From assembly GCF_046250185.1 (NCBI RefSeq), contig NZ_CP176469.1: a DNA stretch of 64,000 nucleotides. One strand, 5' to 3'. Each line of letters opens with the position of its first letter. Positions within the stretch are counted from its first letter, which is position 1. Positions 11,001 through 17,847 of the stretch are shown piece after piece. Under the pieces are notes generated by a model. It was not told where the DNA came from and searched no databases. It saw only the letters and a program-made list of their open reading frames with translations. The position numbers and the translations under genes were made by a program. The stretch comes from Litorimonas sp046250185. GTDB taxonomy: Bacteria > Pseudomonadota > Alphaproteobacteria > Caulobacterales > Maricaulaceae.

Positions 11001-13731
11001 TGACGTTAAACCCATCGCTGGAATTCGTCCCGCCTTGCGTCTCAAATACGTCAAACAATCCGTCGCCATCAAGATCGTTCGCAGAACTCGATAGACCCGT
11101 GGCTATTGTCCCTGTGCCGCCTTCAACTGCATCATCAGCGCCTTCATTATCAGAATTCGTATCGCGGAAATCGGCGACATCGTCGCCATCTGTATCAACA
11201 GGGTTCAAGCCAAAACTGCCTGCCCCGTCTACCGTGCCATTGGGCGTTGCATCATAACGATCATCTAGGCCGTCATTATCTGCGTCCAGCATGGCGTTAC
11301 CGATCCCGCTTGGGGCGGTATAAGCGCCCGTGCCTTGCGCTTCGATGTTATCTGTGATGCCGTCATTATCGCTGTCGATGTCGAGGTAGTCGTCAATACC
11401 GTCACCATCACTATCGACGGCTGTAAGGAGACCGAAATTGATAGCATCAATGGCGAGAAATGTTGAAATATCAGACGAGTTCGGGCCGCCAGAATTTGTC
11501 CCATCACTTTTAGGAACAATTAGGATTCGGTCATAGTTTTGAGTCGCCGTAAAGCTAATCAGGTATTCTTGCCATTCAGTCGTGTTGGAAATGACGGGGG
11601 TCTCACCCAACAAATCCACATCGGAATTAGCCGCGATTGTCGTCGAGTTTGTTGTATTTAACTGGGTTGGGTCGGTTGTCGCTCCGTCGATCCCTTCAAT
11701 AATCGTCGAACCTGTGCGAATGCCATAAATTTCAAATTGTCCTGGTTGGTTGAAAAATCCTCCCGCTACATTATCCAACGTCATCTGATAGGCGGCAAAA
11801 GACAAGCCGACCTGTTGCCCGACAAGCACAGGGACATCCAATTCTAATTGGATGACCTCTTGTGCGAAGTTTTCACCTGAATGCAGTCCAGAATAGTTAT
11901 CGCCCTCATAGGCTGCCAGATGTGTTGTTGAAGCTGAACCCGATCCTTCAACTAAATTGGCATTTGTGAAAAAACCTGCCGAACCTGCAAAATTAGATAG
12001 CGGCGTTCCACTGCCAGCTGGAAAAGCTTGATCAAAACCGTCGCGGCGAGAATTGGATATGGCCTGGTTTGTGCCTGTTGGGTTTTCAAAGTTTTCAGTC
12101 GTGCCTTGCGTCAGGAGCAATTCGTTGACATCCAAAACACCGTCATTGTCATCATCGATGTCAGCATCATCATTGACGCTGTCCCCGTCCGTATCTGTAC
12201 CAGTGGCTGATGCAGACGTTATCGCGTAGTCAATTTCTTGAATCAAAATACCATTGGGTGTTCCTGATGTGCGGTAATGCTCAATTTCAATATTGGCGAT
12301 ATTATCTGTCGGGGAGAAAAAACTCGTTCTGCCAACAGAATTGGCGCCGTTCGCATTGCTGCCCGAATAAAGCGCTATAGCCCCAGTATATAGCGAGACG
12401 CCAAAGGCTGTTACGCCAACTGTCGATTGGTCATTGTGGGATATAGTGACAGAGGCCGTAATATCATTGCCTGCGCTGTCCCGGACAACAAAGCGTAGCT
12501 CTTCATTGCCAGAGGAGTCAGAATTATGAAACGCCGTTGTGATTGAGACTTGAGATTGCGGCGTTGACAAATTGATATTGTAGTCAGATCCGACGCCAAC
12601 TGCCGTGAAGCCACGACCCATACCTAGGCCGAATGTTGCTCCGTCATTTTGCAGAGCGTCACCGCTAACAGTGGTGATTTGAACTGTAACACCATCAGCC
12701 CCAATAACTGTCGAACTGCTGCCGCTATGCCCTGCAACAAGCTCGGCTGTATCGAGTGTATCAGCTAGCACGCCGCCAAAATCTAAGATAACAAACGCGC
12801 GAGCCTCAATCGCTCCCTCTCGGATTTCAAGATTCCAATCACCGCCCAAGTCAGTCGCGCCAGTATCATTAATCGAGGCCGCAATATCAGCCCCTGTAGC
12901 ATCTGCCAGCGCCTTGACTGCGGCGCTATTTGCCCCGAAATCACAGCCATAGATTAGAATATCAGCATCAGCTGAAAGCGCGCTTGCGATGATATTTAAT
13001 TCATCAGCATGTTCGCTTTTCATACTGGCTTCCGTCAGCGTGGCTGTGCCTAATTCCAAGGCTCCAGAAGTTCCGTGGGATAGGATATGAATGGTATCGA
13101 CATCGGTTCGTCCATTCAAAGCTGCCGCGATTTGCGCTAAACCATCTGTGCTTTGGTCAATCAAAATCACTTCGACGCCCATTGGCACCGCATCGACTAG
13201 CGTTTGGTAGTCCCCAATTGATGTATCGATAAAGGCGATCTCTGTGCGGTCATCATTCCCTGCCATCTGCGCAATATCAGCCCACTCTAGCCGCTCTGCG
13301 ATAGGTGTAATGGGCGCTTTGCCAAAAGCTGCGTCCGCAGTTTCAGCGATGGGGGTAATTGGGGCTTTCGCGTAAAACTCGGACTGTGTCTCAGACGTCC
13401 ATTCGGCCGTCCAATCGGCCGTCCAATCGGCGGTTGTGCTCGCGTCCTGCGTGATCAGTTCTTCTGATGTATCAAGCGCCGAGAGCAATTCCATGTTCAT
13501 CAGGGCAGAACTTTGCAGGAGGCTCGTTGTGTCAGGCCCGCCGTTAAAAATTGCTTCCATCGCGTCTGTCACATTTTGTGTTTCTATTGCATCAAAGGCG
13601 ACTTCGGCCCCCGTTACAAACCCTGCTGCATCCAGGAGGATACGAGGTTCGAGTGCCCGTAAACCAAGGTCTAGTTTTGGCGTGGTTGGTGAAAATGAGT
13701 TGATGTTTTTGTTCTGCGATTTCTTTGACAT
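2023..13731 (-). CDS. Giant LEPRxLL/DUF4347 exported repeat protein (adhesin-like)
   Basis: The protein has 3,902 residues. The N-terminus has no classical signal peptide but carries LEPRILLDAAG (27-37), the LEPR-x-LL motif of very large exoproteins. A DUF4347-like domain follows (about 165-315). It contains LSHGTSG (H219) and IYGCDFG (C263), resembling the His/Cys dyad of caspase/CHAT folds. Residues about 510-960 and 1275-1750 hold thrombospondin-type-3 calcium repeats (DSDGDGIDDYLDIDSDNDG and similar). A propeller-like segment lies near 1320-1570. From about 2100 to 3700 there are tandem cadherin-like and Ig-like (He_PIG) repeats such as SDGEGGTD and PxGLTFDGT. The last 200 residues are unique and contain two cysteines. 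No RTX GGxGxD nonapeptides are seen. AGGAAAA precedes the ATG. The likely role is a surface or secreted adhesin rigidified by calcium. The neighbouring TolC-like, HlyD-like and M50 genes are probably its export or processing machinery (inference). Confidence 0.9.
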   Translation of the reverse strand: MSKKSQNKNINSFSPTTPKLDLGLRALEPRILLDAAGFVTGAEVAFDAIETQNVTDAMEAIFNGGPDTTSLLQSSALMNMELLSALDTSEELITQDASTTADWTADWTAEWTSETQSEFYAKAPITPIAETADAAFGKAPITPIAERLEWADIAQMAGNDDRTEIAFIDTSIGDYQTLVDAVPMGVEVILIDQSTDGLAQIAAALNGRTDVDTIHILSHGTSGALELGTATLTEASMKSEHADELNIIASALSADADILIYGCDFGANSAAVKALADATGADIAASINDTGATDLGGDWNLEIREGAIEARAFVILDFGGVLADTLDTAELVAGHSGSSSTVIGADGVTVQITTVSGDALQNDGATFGLGMGRGFTAVGVGSDYNINLSTPQSQVSITTAFHNSDSSGNEELRFVVRDSAGNDITASVTISHNDQSTVGVTAFGVSLYTGAIALYSGSNANGANSVGRTSFFSPTDNIANIEIEHYRTSGTPNGILIQEIDYAITSASATGTDTDGDSVNDDADIDDDNDGVLDVNELLLTQGTTENFENPTGTNQAISNSRRDGFDQAFPAGSGTPLSNFAGSAGFFTNANLVEGSGSASTTHLAAYEGDNYSGLHSGENFAQEVIQLELDVPVLVGQQVGLSFAAYQMTLDNVAGGFFNQPGQFEIYGIRTGSTIIEGIDGATTDPTQLNTTNSTTIAANSDVDLLGETPVISNTTEWQEYLISFTATQNYDRILIVPKSDGTNSGGPNSSDISTFLAIDAINFGLLTAVDSDGDGIDDYLDIDSDNDGITDNIEAQGTGAYTAPSGIGNAMLDADNDGLDDRYDATPNGTVDGAGSFGLNPVDTDGDDVADFRDTNSDNEGADDAVEGGTGTIATGLSSSANDLDGDGLFDVFETQGGTNSSDGFNVNESIATGAIAFPDSDGDATGVIVPLSADVDFRDATTPNVPPVLSGFPATLTVDEDGNSNFSGSILDSDSASITLVFSVDPAHGTLSGFVTNGVTITGNGTSTLTMVGSDDALQNSLEAVNFAPSADFNTSVLGTIPITITADDGVAAVVTDTISVTVNPIADIVADTLSTDDATAITFNVLTGVGNAAIDNFEGTPSVTNYTTPTSGSIMTDTAGNVTFTPTASFIGQATFDYTVTSGGVTETDTVTITIGASNAPPLAVNDIQTIVPGTPSNINLIANNGGGADGDPDGDPLFISQIIDPTNPSAPITPDFVGGTPITLASGVILTPQTDGTFNVTVPLGTPTDQSFAYQVSDGQGGFDVANVMLNLDTDGDGVANIDDIDDDNDGILDTVEAGFDPNAPVSPVTGTLGTADSFGASNAAYQVINDMASGPGQLFTLDPSTGVYVEIGTAAGFAYNNTGFDPATGFLYGIAQTAGSDALGATVSAGDLVRIDLDGETFRVGATTAADPSTIKSGDVIDGSLFIAGQDFYLVDLADGTTTTLTRTGDQREALDYSTIDGRLYGVRDNVLLVVDITGAAATQTAFSMQIPGARFGATWAATNADGDTEFYVSDNDTSNIYRIDGFDTNNPTPVLVAAGVAPTTSNDGARNPALSFVIPAPDTDGDGIADYLDIDSDNDGITDNIEAQTTAGYVAPSGTGALMTDVNGDGLDDNYSPAGLTPVNTDSGATTPDTTPDYLDTDSDNDGLNDTQEAGLGAAPMTGLSNATTDTDGDGLFDVFETQLTGNVNDGFVVNEGIAPLDGTLPDADNDASLGVPLASDLDFRDATFDAEPCLDLDTDDSHLGGTAAALTGGVEIANMSGPVTTGATTAAGQIAEWTGASVTADGTPLTLRATVVSLSTGGEVTFGLSPGGRAANTLTTGTTAEIRWEFFLEGTNTPYFGDVLPSIVDIDGDPLDPTRGEIVTVSTEGLIGYAVDSATTLDITNFGDRIEFAGTQISGGADPEAQFQIGYRDVSGFTLTYEYNGGGGTFALLSRETVTLSDVTLVSPDKGYADTFTEGDAPITVADDVSITDSAFSDFPELTIRLNNISDGANEVFTLGGEDFEAGVAETASVILTSGATAVVVFDGSQFSITGTGGALLSDGDLTDLVQAITYENKSEDPTAADRNLIFNLDNSINISPDAVSTITVIPVNEIDAMDDGPVSVIGGTSTPIDVVGDNDFDEENDPLTITEIIDPADAANPIAITAAGQTVTLTSGTIVVVNGDGTVNVTTLATFTGTDTFQYTISDGIDTDSATVTLNSDGNNDPVAENNINEVTEDVAAPATGNVITDNDPTNGLDSDLDSDPLIVSGIDGNTVVSGTPTIVIGTYGTLTINTDGSYSYALDNTDAAVQGLGVTESLNETFTYTASDGQGGTDTANLVITINGVNDVIIPEIPGDPTVPTDRTDFIPPQTGIDNLAPAALDLNIYFNDPDTTDTLTFTATPSDLPPGLTLVNGIISGTLDNSASQGGTGGVYTIPVTVTDSNGDSFVTQVEYTVTNPAPIAQNDMETTDANATLSESVLTDNSNGLDIDPDGDALTVTQVNGMAIASGGQITLPSGALLTMNSDGTYDYNPNGVYDALALGETATDSFGYVIDDGEDGTSNAVVTITIDGVNEPIIPQIPGDPNLPVDRTDFIPDQTGVDSELSTPLDISRFFTDPDTTDVITLTIAPVDLPAGLIFDGTSISGTPAADASQGGVNGVYTINVGVTDNNGDSFVSQFTYTITNPIPTAQDDVFTVTEDAPALTGNLITADNGNGTDTDPDGDALIIAEVNSDAANLGTPIAGSTGGLFTVSPDGSYSFDPNGEFEALAVGETAITSLTYLVSDGEGGTDLAMVTVTIEGVNDAPIPVDPEQPTGPITPGDPTDPDDPRVPPVDPQDYIPAQIGDDSSPVPPLDLTPYFGDPDAGDIVTLSITPSDLPSGLTFDGTTIFGTPDPDASQGGVSGVYDIPVTATDPNGASFTTIVTYTISNPAPIAVDDVEVTDEDTVLSDTVLVDNGSGVDSDPDGDTLVVTEVNGTAITSGNVITLPSGALLTMNSNGSYDYDPNGQYEGLAVGETATDSFTYLISDGEGGTDLATVTVTVEGVNDAPIPVDPEQPTGPITPGDPTDPDDPRIPPVDPQDYIPAQIGDDGSPVPLLDLTPYFGDPDAGDIVTLSITPSDLPPGLTFDGTTISGTLDPDASQGGVSGVYDIPVTATDPSGASFTTIVTYTISNPAPVAVNDSYTVVEDTPLSVNILTENDSDPDGDTLVIDAVALPDGTVIPVGVATLIPEGTLTVNSDGSTTFSPRLNYFGPVTFGYTISDGEGGTDVATVTIDVTPVNDTPIPVDPEQPELTPQNPDVPVDPEDPHNPPIDPQDYIPGQVGLDDAPVPPLYLTPYFGDPDLMEPITITVGDLPPGLSFDPVTGIISGTLDPSASQGGDPNNPGVYEVLVTATDPSGESFTTVVTYTVENPAPIATDDGILPAVEDTPLTLDLLSNDTDPDGDALIITEINGTPITVGLPTILPSGASVTLNLDGTVAYDPAPNANGLESFTYTINDGEGGTDMATVTLDIAPVNDTPIVTSDDPETPALPPRTYLDGQTIPPLDVATPFTDIENSPLVFTSEGLPEGLTIDPVTGVISGTIDKSASVDGPYPVTITATDPEGESVSTSFLLTVLNPAPIIAPIDVPIPVAGEPIEINVGDVTNDPDDDSVLTYSAPDLPPGLTIDPITGKITGSPTVPQNTPYVFEVVVDDGEGGIARTTISLQVNEDGFVDIQTPDNDSQMGGDVDPYEFLEGQPIDLQRYFRDRAIDNRDDYGRMFGDRDFRGGMVASYVPGMGHDCAYLVIEAVAYDHNINVQLGSTLPMFCGTDVRSWDVTLSNGGALPEWVNWSNGGDHIEIQRPLDQDTISLRVRALLDNGRTAISQVTIDLRTGTVIETGEGNLVAQTLSDQLMLEQRQIAANNSDLYEALAS
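4235..4690. repeat. Intragenic direct repeat, copy 1 (offset 729 nt)
   Basis: This stretch is highly similar at the nucleotide level to 4964-5419, exactly 729 nt (243 codons) away. It encodes an Ig-like module with the linker PITPGDPTDPDDPR. The near-identity of synonymous positions suggests recent duplication or gene conversion inside the giant gene. Confidence 0.85.
4964..5419. repeat. Intragenic direct repeat, copy 2
   Basis: This is the second copy of the 243-codon module; see 4235-4690. The translated linker differs by one residue (DPRV against DPRI). Other Ig-like modules of the protein are much more diverged from each other. Confidence 0.85.
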
Positions 13732-13952
13732 GGTATTTTTCCTGCATGATCAAGCCAAAATTTGGCGTAGCGGTAACGGTCGGCCCCCGCAGCGTTTTGC
13801 GCTGCACGTCGGAGGCCGTCCGGTTTCAACAATGTGAGGCAGGTCTGAGGCGGATGATCCGTCAAAGTTTGAACGCCGGGCGGGTCGAACACACGTTCGG
13901 CTCGGAATTCAAAATTTGTGGGTCAGGGGTGCCGTCTCCTGCAATTAATTAA

Positions 13953-15443
13953 TTATTGTCCAGGCGCGGCAGCACGCTGCGTCCAGAGTGTTTTGAGGCT
14001 CGCTGCGATGGTTGCGACATCTTCTTCCCCCGTCAGCTCTGCTGTGTAGGGGTCATATCCCAGTGCCGTATAGATATGTGCTGAGGCCTCGGCCATTTCG
14101 GCATGGATTGCATCACGGCGCGCTTCGGACACAATCGCATTCATGCGTTCGCGTACCAAAGTCTGACGCGAGGCGGATGAGGCCTTTGACAAGGCTTCAA
14201 TTTGACCCAATATATCGCTCTGTACTTCAGCACCAGCATTGGCGGTTAAGAAGCTATCCATCAGGCTTTCATAACGGGCACGGGCCACACCCACTTGCGT
14301 CATCACTGCCATGCTAGCGGCGAGGGTGCGTTGGCGTTCTAGCTCTGCGCGGGCCTTCGCTTTTTTCTTCCGCGAGCCGATCGAGAAGACATTGATCAAA
14401 TTCCAGCTGGCGCGTGCCCCGTAGTCCGCCCAATTATTGTTGAATAAAAAATCATTTGAACTGACATCGAGTCCGGCAAATCCTTCAAGGGATGGCAGCG
14501 CCTCTAGGACAGCTTTTTTCATTTCCTTCTCTCCAATGCGTTGCGCATAAATACTTTCACGGACTTCTGGACGGTTCTTCAGCGCTACATCAATCATCTC
14601 CGGGTAGCTCATCGCTAGGCGGCGTGGCAAAACAGATCGTGTCGGCATTTGCAGCGTGTAGTCCTGATCAGGCAGCAAACCCATCAACGAGGCCAGCTCC
14701 ATCTTCGCGACAATCATATCGCGCGACAGGCTTTGGGCTTGGGCTTGAATATCATTTAATTCGCGCTGGTAAGATAAGGCTGGCATGGGCGCGGTGCGAC
14801 GTGCCGCGAATTGAGATCGCGATTGATCAAATGCTGTTCGCACATCACTTTCCAAACCAGTTAGGCGTTGCGTCAAGCGTTCTGCGCTAACTGCGCGGAA
14901 ATAGGCGCGATGGACGTCTTCCATGATTTGAATGATCACTTTGCGGCGGCGCTCTTCGTAAATACGCGCTTCATCAGCCAGCTGTTCAGACCGGATTTTT
15001 GACAAGCCGAAATCCAGCACATTCCAGGTCGCGGTCAAGTCGCCCGTAAACACATCACGTTCAGTTGACGTTGATGGCTCCAGAGATTGACGCCCTGATA
15101 AGAGCGAAAGGCTGGACGCGCCTGCTTCATTTGAGCGGCCATAATAGCCACCACTGGCGACAACACGTGGGAGCTGGTCATAGCGCGACACTTTATAGTC
15201 TGCTTGCGCCAGATCGATTTCCATCATTGCCACGCGATGATCGAGATTGTTTTTCAGCGCCCGTGCCATCGCCTCGTACAATGTAATGGATTGCGTGACA
15301 GGCGTTTGTTTCGCGGCAATATCAGCTTTAACGCCTTGCGAGAAAGATGTACTCTCCGCCTCCGTAATTGATTGGGTCTGAGTCGCGCAGCCGGTGAGGA
15401 CCAATGCCCCCGCCCAAACCGTGCTCAATAAAAGTTTCCGCAT
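13953..15443 (-). CDS. TolC-family outer membrane lipoprotein
   Basis: The protein has 496 residues. A lipoprotein signal (MRKLLLSTVWAGALVLTGC, lipobox LTGC at about 16-19) is followed by two halves of alpha-helical outer-membrane-efflux type, with heptad-rich segments around QSRSQFAARR and ERQRTLAASM. The family forms the trimeric TolC-like channel that connects periplasmic adaptors to the outside. I chose ATG 15443 because GGAGAG lies 6 nt upstream and the signal peptide starts there; an upstream in-frame ATG at 15455 lacks this. It lies 221 nt upstream of the giant gene on the same strand, and divergent from an operon of adaptor-like genes. It is therefore likely to be the outer membrane exit of that system. 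Confidence 0.88.
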   Translation of the reverse strand: MRKLLLSTVWAGALVLTGCATQTQSITEAESTSFSQGVKADIAAKQTPVTQSITLYEAMARALKNNLDHRVAMMEIDLAQADYKVSRYDQLPRVVASGGYYGRSNEAGASSLSLLSGRQSLEPSTSTERDVFTGDLTATWNVLDFGLSKIRSEQLADEARIYEERRRKVIIQIMEDVHRAYFRAVSAERLTQRLTGLESDVRTAFDQSRSQFAARRTAPMPALSYQRELNDIQAQAQSLSRDMIVAKMELASLMGLLPDQDYTLQMPTRSVLPRRLAMSYPEMIDVALKNRPEVRESIYAQRIGEKEMKKAVLEALPSLEGFAGLDVSSNDFLFNNNWADYGARASWNLINVFSIGSRKKKAKARAELERQRTLAASMAVMTQVGVARARYESLMDSFLTANAGAEVQSDILGQIEALSKASSASRQTLVRERMNAIVSEARRDAIHAEMAEASAHIYTALGYDPYTAELTGEEDVATIAASLKTLWTQRAAAPGQ

Positions 15444-15629
15444 AAATCTCTCCAAGTAAAATGCTATCCTTGGTTGTGTTATGCTGTAAAATTGTGAAGG
15501 GAGCGTTAAAATACACCCTCTAGTTTTATTTTTAAAATGAGATTCGCAGTTTCATCGAAGACTACGGTGAATTTATGTAATTGTTTTTATTGTGTTATTA
15601 TAATGTATAACATGAGGTCAAACGGCTAA

Positions 15630-15646
15630 AACACGCATAGCGTGTT
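15630..15646. promoter_or_regulatory. Perfect 17-nt palindrome, operator candidate
   Basis: AACACGC-ATA-GCGTGTT is a perfect 7-bp inverted repeat around a 3-nt centre. It sits directly at the -35 end of the candidate promoter of the plus-strand adaptor operon and between the divergent export genes. A second shorter repeat (GTTAT...ATAAC) lies about 30 nt to the left. Binding by a dimeric regulator is an inference from symmetry and position. Confidence 0.5.
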
Positions 15647-15674
15647 CAAATTAACTCGCCCTTAATACTATAAT
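15645..15674 (+). promoter_or_regulatory. Candidate promoter of the HlyD/M50 operon
   Basis: A perfect -10 hexamer TATAAT (15669-15674) is preceded by TTCAAA (15645-15650) with an 18-nt spacer. Transcription would start near 15681, 25 nt before the ATG of the first adaptor gene. The -35 match is only partial. Confidence 0.5.
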
Positions 15675-15705
15675 GCAATTTATAAGTGTATAACGCGAGG
15701 GCATC

Positions 15706-16476
15706 ATGAAACACTACTTATTACCCATTATTCTGGGCAGCTACGCCACTTTTTACGCGCCGATGACGCTGGCAACGAGCGCGGGAACGGATGAGATAAA
15801 CATAGAAACTCCCATGATTGCGCGTGGCGTTCTGGTCCCAAATCAAACCGCAGACATCGCCGCAGGCATGAGTGGTAAGCTGCTATCAGCGCCCTATAAG
15901 GCGGGACGTTATGTGAAAGCAGGGCAAGCGATCGCGCGCTTTGACTGCGCCCGCCAAGAGGCTGACCTTGAGGTGCGAGAACAAGCCCACCAAACTCTCG
16001 CTCTAAAATATAACAATCAAAATGAGTTGCTCTCTATGGGCGCCGCGGGTGAATTGGACGTGCAAATTGCGAAATCAGAGCGGGATCAAATCTCCGCAGA
16101 AATCCGCGCCATTAAAGTGGCTCTCAAAGACTGTGTTGTTACGGCCCCGTTTGCTGGCTACGTCGCGACGCGCCACGTCAGCGCTCATGAAACGCCCCAA
16201 ATCGGGCAGCCGCTTTATTCTCTAATTCGCGCAGGCACAGCAGAAATGTCTGTGATCGCCCCTTCACACTGGGTGCGTTGGATGAAAGTCGGCACCCAAT
16301 TTGAATTTAAAGTTGACGAAACTGGCGAGACTTTCACAGCCAAGATTGAGCGCCTGTCGCCCTCCGTCGACCCTGTCAGCCAAACGATTGAAGTTACAGC
16401 GCGCCCTGCCAAATCAATCAAGGCCAAGCCCGGCATGAGTGGTATAGCCAGCTTTTCTGCGCCGCCGAAATCATGA
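15706..16476 (+). CDS. Periplasmic adaptor (HlyD/RND membrane-fusion family)
   Basis: The protein has 256 residues. An N-terminal signal segment (about 1-25) is followed by a split biotinyl-lipoyl domain: first half around GKLLSAPYKAGRYVKAGQAI, second half around VVTAPFAGYVATRHV. A short coiled-coil hairpin (about 85-140) lies between them, and beta-barrel elements follow (GTQFEFKVDETGETF). It is short for the family. Such adaptors bridge an inner-membrane protein to a TolC-like channel. GAGGGC precedes the ATG. Its stop overlaps the start of the next gene (ATGA), so the two are translationally coupled. No pump subunit is encoded nearby. Confidence 0.85.
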   Translation: MKHYLLPIILGSYATFYAPMTLATSAGTDEINIETPMIARGVLVPNQTADIAAGMSGKLLSAPYKAGRYVKAGQAIARFDCARQEADLEVREQAHQTLALKYNNQNELLSMGAAGELDVQIAKSERDQISAEIRAIKVALKDCVVTAPFAGYVATRHVSAHETPQIGQPLYSLIRAGTAEMSVIAPSHWVRWMKVGTQFEFKVDETGETFTAKIERLSPSVDPVSQTIEVTARPAKSIKAKPGMSGIASFSAPPKS

Positions 16477-17843
16477 CGATCAAGCTTGTGGCCCCGAAGC
16501 CCGACGCAAAAACATCCGCGCCGCAACAGGCACAGGCAGAAGCGCCGCCTTCGCCCTTGCAGTTACTATTGCAGATCGAAGGCGAGGCTCTGAACGCAAA
16601 GGATCATCTATCCCTCAAACATCTGGCGGTGAACCGCCCGAAGAGCTTGCTGAAATGTGGTCATATTATCTGGGTATCGCGCTTAGGGCAGCGCCTGACT
16701 CTAGAGGCCATTTCAGGCATTGAGACGATTGATAAGCAAACTCCCTTCGCCCGCTGGCTTCACGGACACCTTTTGGGTCGTGCCAAAAACGGAGACTTAC
16801 AAAACCGCGCAAGCTTTGTGCTGGGCAGCCGGCGCGCCAATGATGCCTTCGACTACCCGTTCGAGCACGCCTGCTTCGTCCCCTTCGCCCCGAACCCAAA
16901 ACGCGGGGGTCTGCTGTTCACGCGCGATGAAGCCTTTGAAGATAAAGACGCGCCGATTATGCTTCGGCTCTCGCAGATTTTCGGCATGGTTGACGCCGCA
17001 ATGCAGGGCCGAAAACGCTCGCGCATGAGTGCACGCAAGCGCACAGTTTTACTTGCGACCTGCGCTATATTGGCAGCCATCGCCTGCATCCCGGTGCCCA
17101 TGACAACGCTCGCACCAGCCGAAATTATCGCAGCTGACCCCCATATTATCACCGCCCCCATGGAAGGCGTCGTGCAGCAAATCCTCGTCAAGCCAAATGC
17201 GCTCGTGGCTGAAGGCACACCCCTTGTGCAATTTGAGGACGTCGCGTTGCGCAATGAATATTTACTGGCCCAACAAGAGTTACAACTGGCCGACGCACGG
17301 CGGCGAAAAGCGGGCTTAACAGCATTCATTGATGGTGAGGCCAAACGCGAAATTGCGATTGCAGACGCGGAAGCCAAGCTCGCTGCAGCAAAGCTCAACT
17401 ACACACGTGACCGCCTATCACGCACAATGCTTCTCGCTCCCAAGGGTGGGTTAGCGCTATACACAAATCCCTCAGATTGGACGGGGCGACCCGTGACAAC
17501 CGGTGAAGCAATTATACAAATTGCTGAACCCACACGCGTGCTGCTGCGCATTGATGCCCCCCTCGCTCATGGCGAGGCATTGCAAAGCGGCGCGCGCGTG
17601 CGGATGTTTCTAGACAGCGACCCTGTCAATGCGCTGGACGCAAGCTTGCTACGCGCGAGTTTCCACGCCAGCCCATCCCCCGAAAGCGGCATGGTATTCG
17701 AGGCTTTTGCTAAGTTAGATAATGACGTCACCCCTCGTATTGGCGCCCGAGGCGTCGCAAAAATTTATGGTGAGAAAGCGCCGCTTGGCTATTGGCTTGC
17801 GCGGCGACCTCTAACACTTTTACGGCAAATGACGGGACTCTGA
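16473..17843 (+). CDS. GAF-like/transmembrane/HlyD-type fusion protein
   Basis: The protein has 456 residues. The N-terminal cytoplasmic part (about 25-180) looks like a GAF-type sensor fold. It has motifs such as FEHACFVPFAP and a preceding helix with ETIDKQTPFARWLHG; this is a weak resemblance judged by eye. One membrane helix follows at about 190-208. The periplasmic part has a lipoyl half-motif (ITAPMEGVVQQILVKPNALV), a short hairpin (QELQLADARRRKAG) and a second half (LLAPKGGLALYTN). A GAF domain on a HlyD-type adaptor would allow a cytoplasmic signal to act on the export complex (inference). It overlaps the upstream gene by 4 nt and is followed 4 nt later by the M50 gene, making a tight three-gene operon. 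Confidence 0.8.
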   Translation: MTIKLVAPKPDAKTSAPQQAQAEAPPSPLQLLLQIEGEALNAKDHLSLKHLAVNRPKSLLKCGHIIWVSRLGQRLTLEAISGIETIDKQTPFARWLHGHLLGRAKNGDLQNRASFVLGSRRANDAFDYPFEHACFVPFAPNPKRGGLLFTRDEAFEDKDAPIMLRLSQIFGMVDAAMQGRKRSRMSARKRTVLLATCAILAAIACIPVPMTTLAPAEIIAADPHIITAPMEGVVQQILVKPNALVAEGTPLVQFEDVALRNEYLLAQQELQLADARRRKAGLTAFIDGEAKREIAIADAEAKLAAAKLNYTRDRLSRTMLLAPKGGLALYTNPSDWTGRPVTTGEAIIQIAEPTRVLLRIDAPLAHGEALQSGARVRMFLDSDPVNALDASLLRASFHASPSPESGMVFEAFAKLDNDVTPRIGARGVAKIYGEKAPLGYWLARRPLTLLRQMTGL

Positions 17844-17847
17844 AGAC

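Noticed and set aside
5233..11257. Long plus-strand open frames (e.g. 234, 220, 283, 200 codons) opposite the giant gene
   Set aside because: They are antisense shadows of repetitive codons in the minus-strand gene: low-complexity Ser/Val/Pro-rich translations and no ribosome binding sites.
2023..13731. RTX-type type I secretion substrate
   Set aside because: No GGxGxDxxx nonapeptide repeats; the calcium repeats are of thrombospondin type-3 kind.
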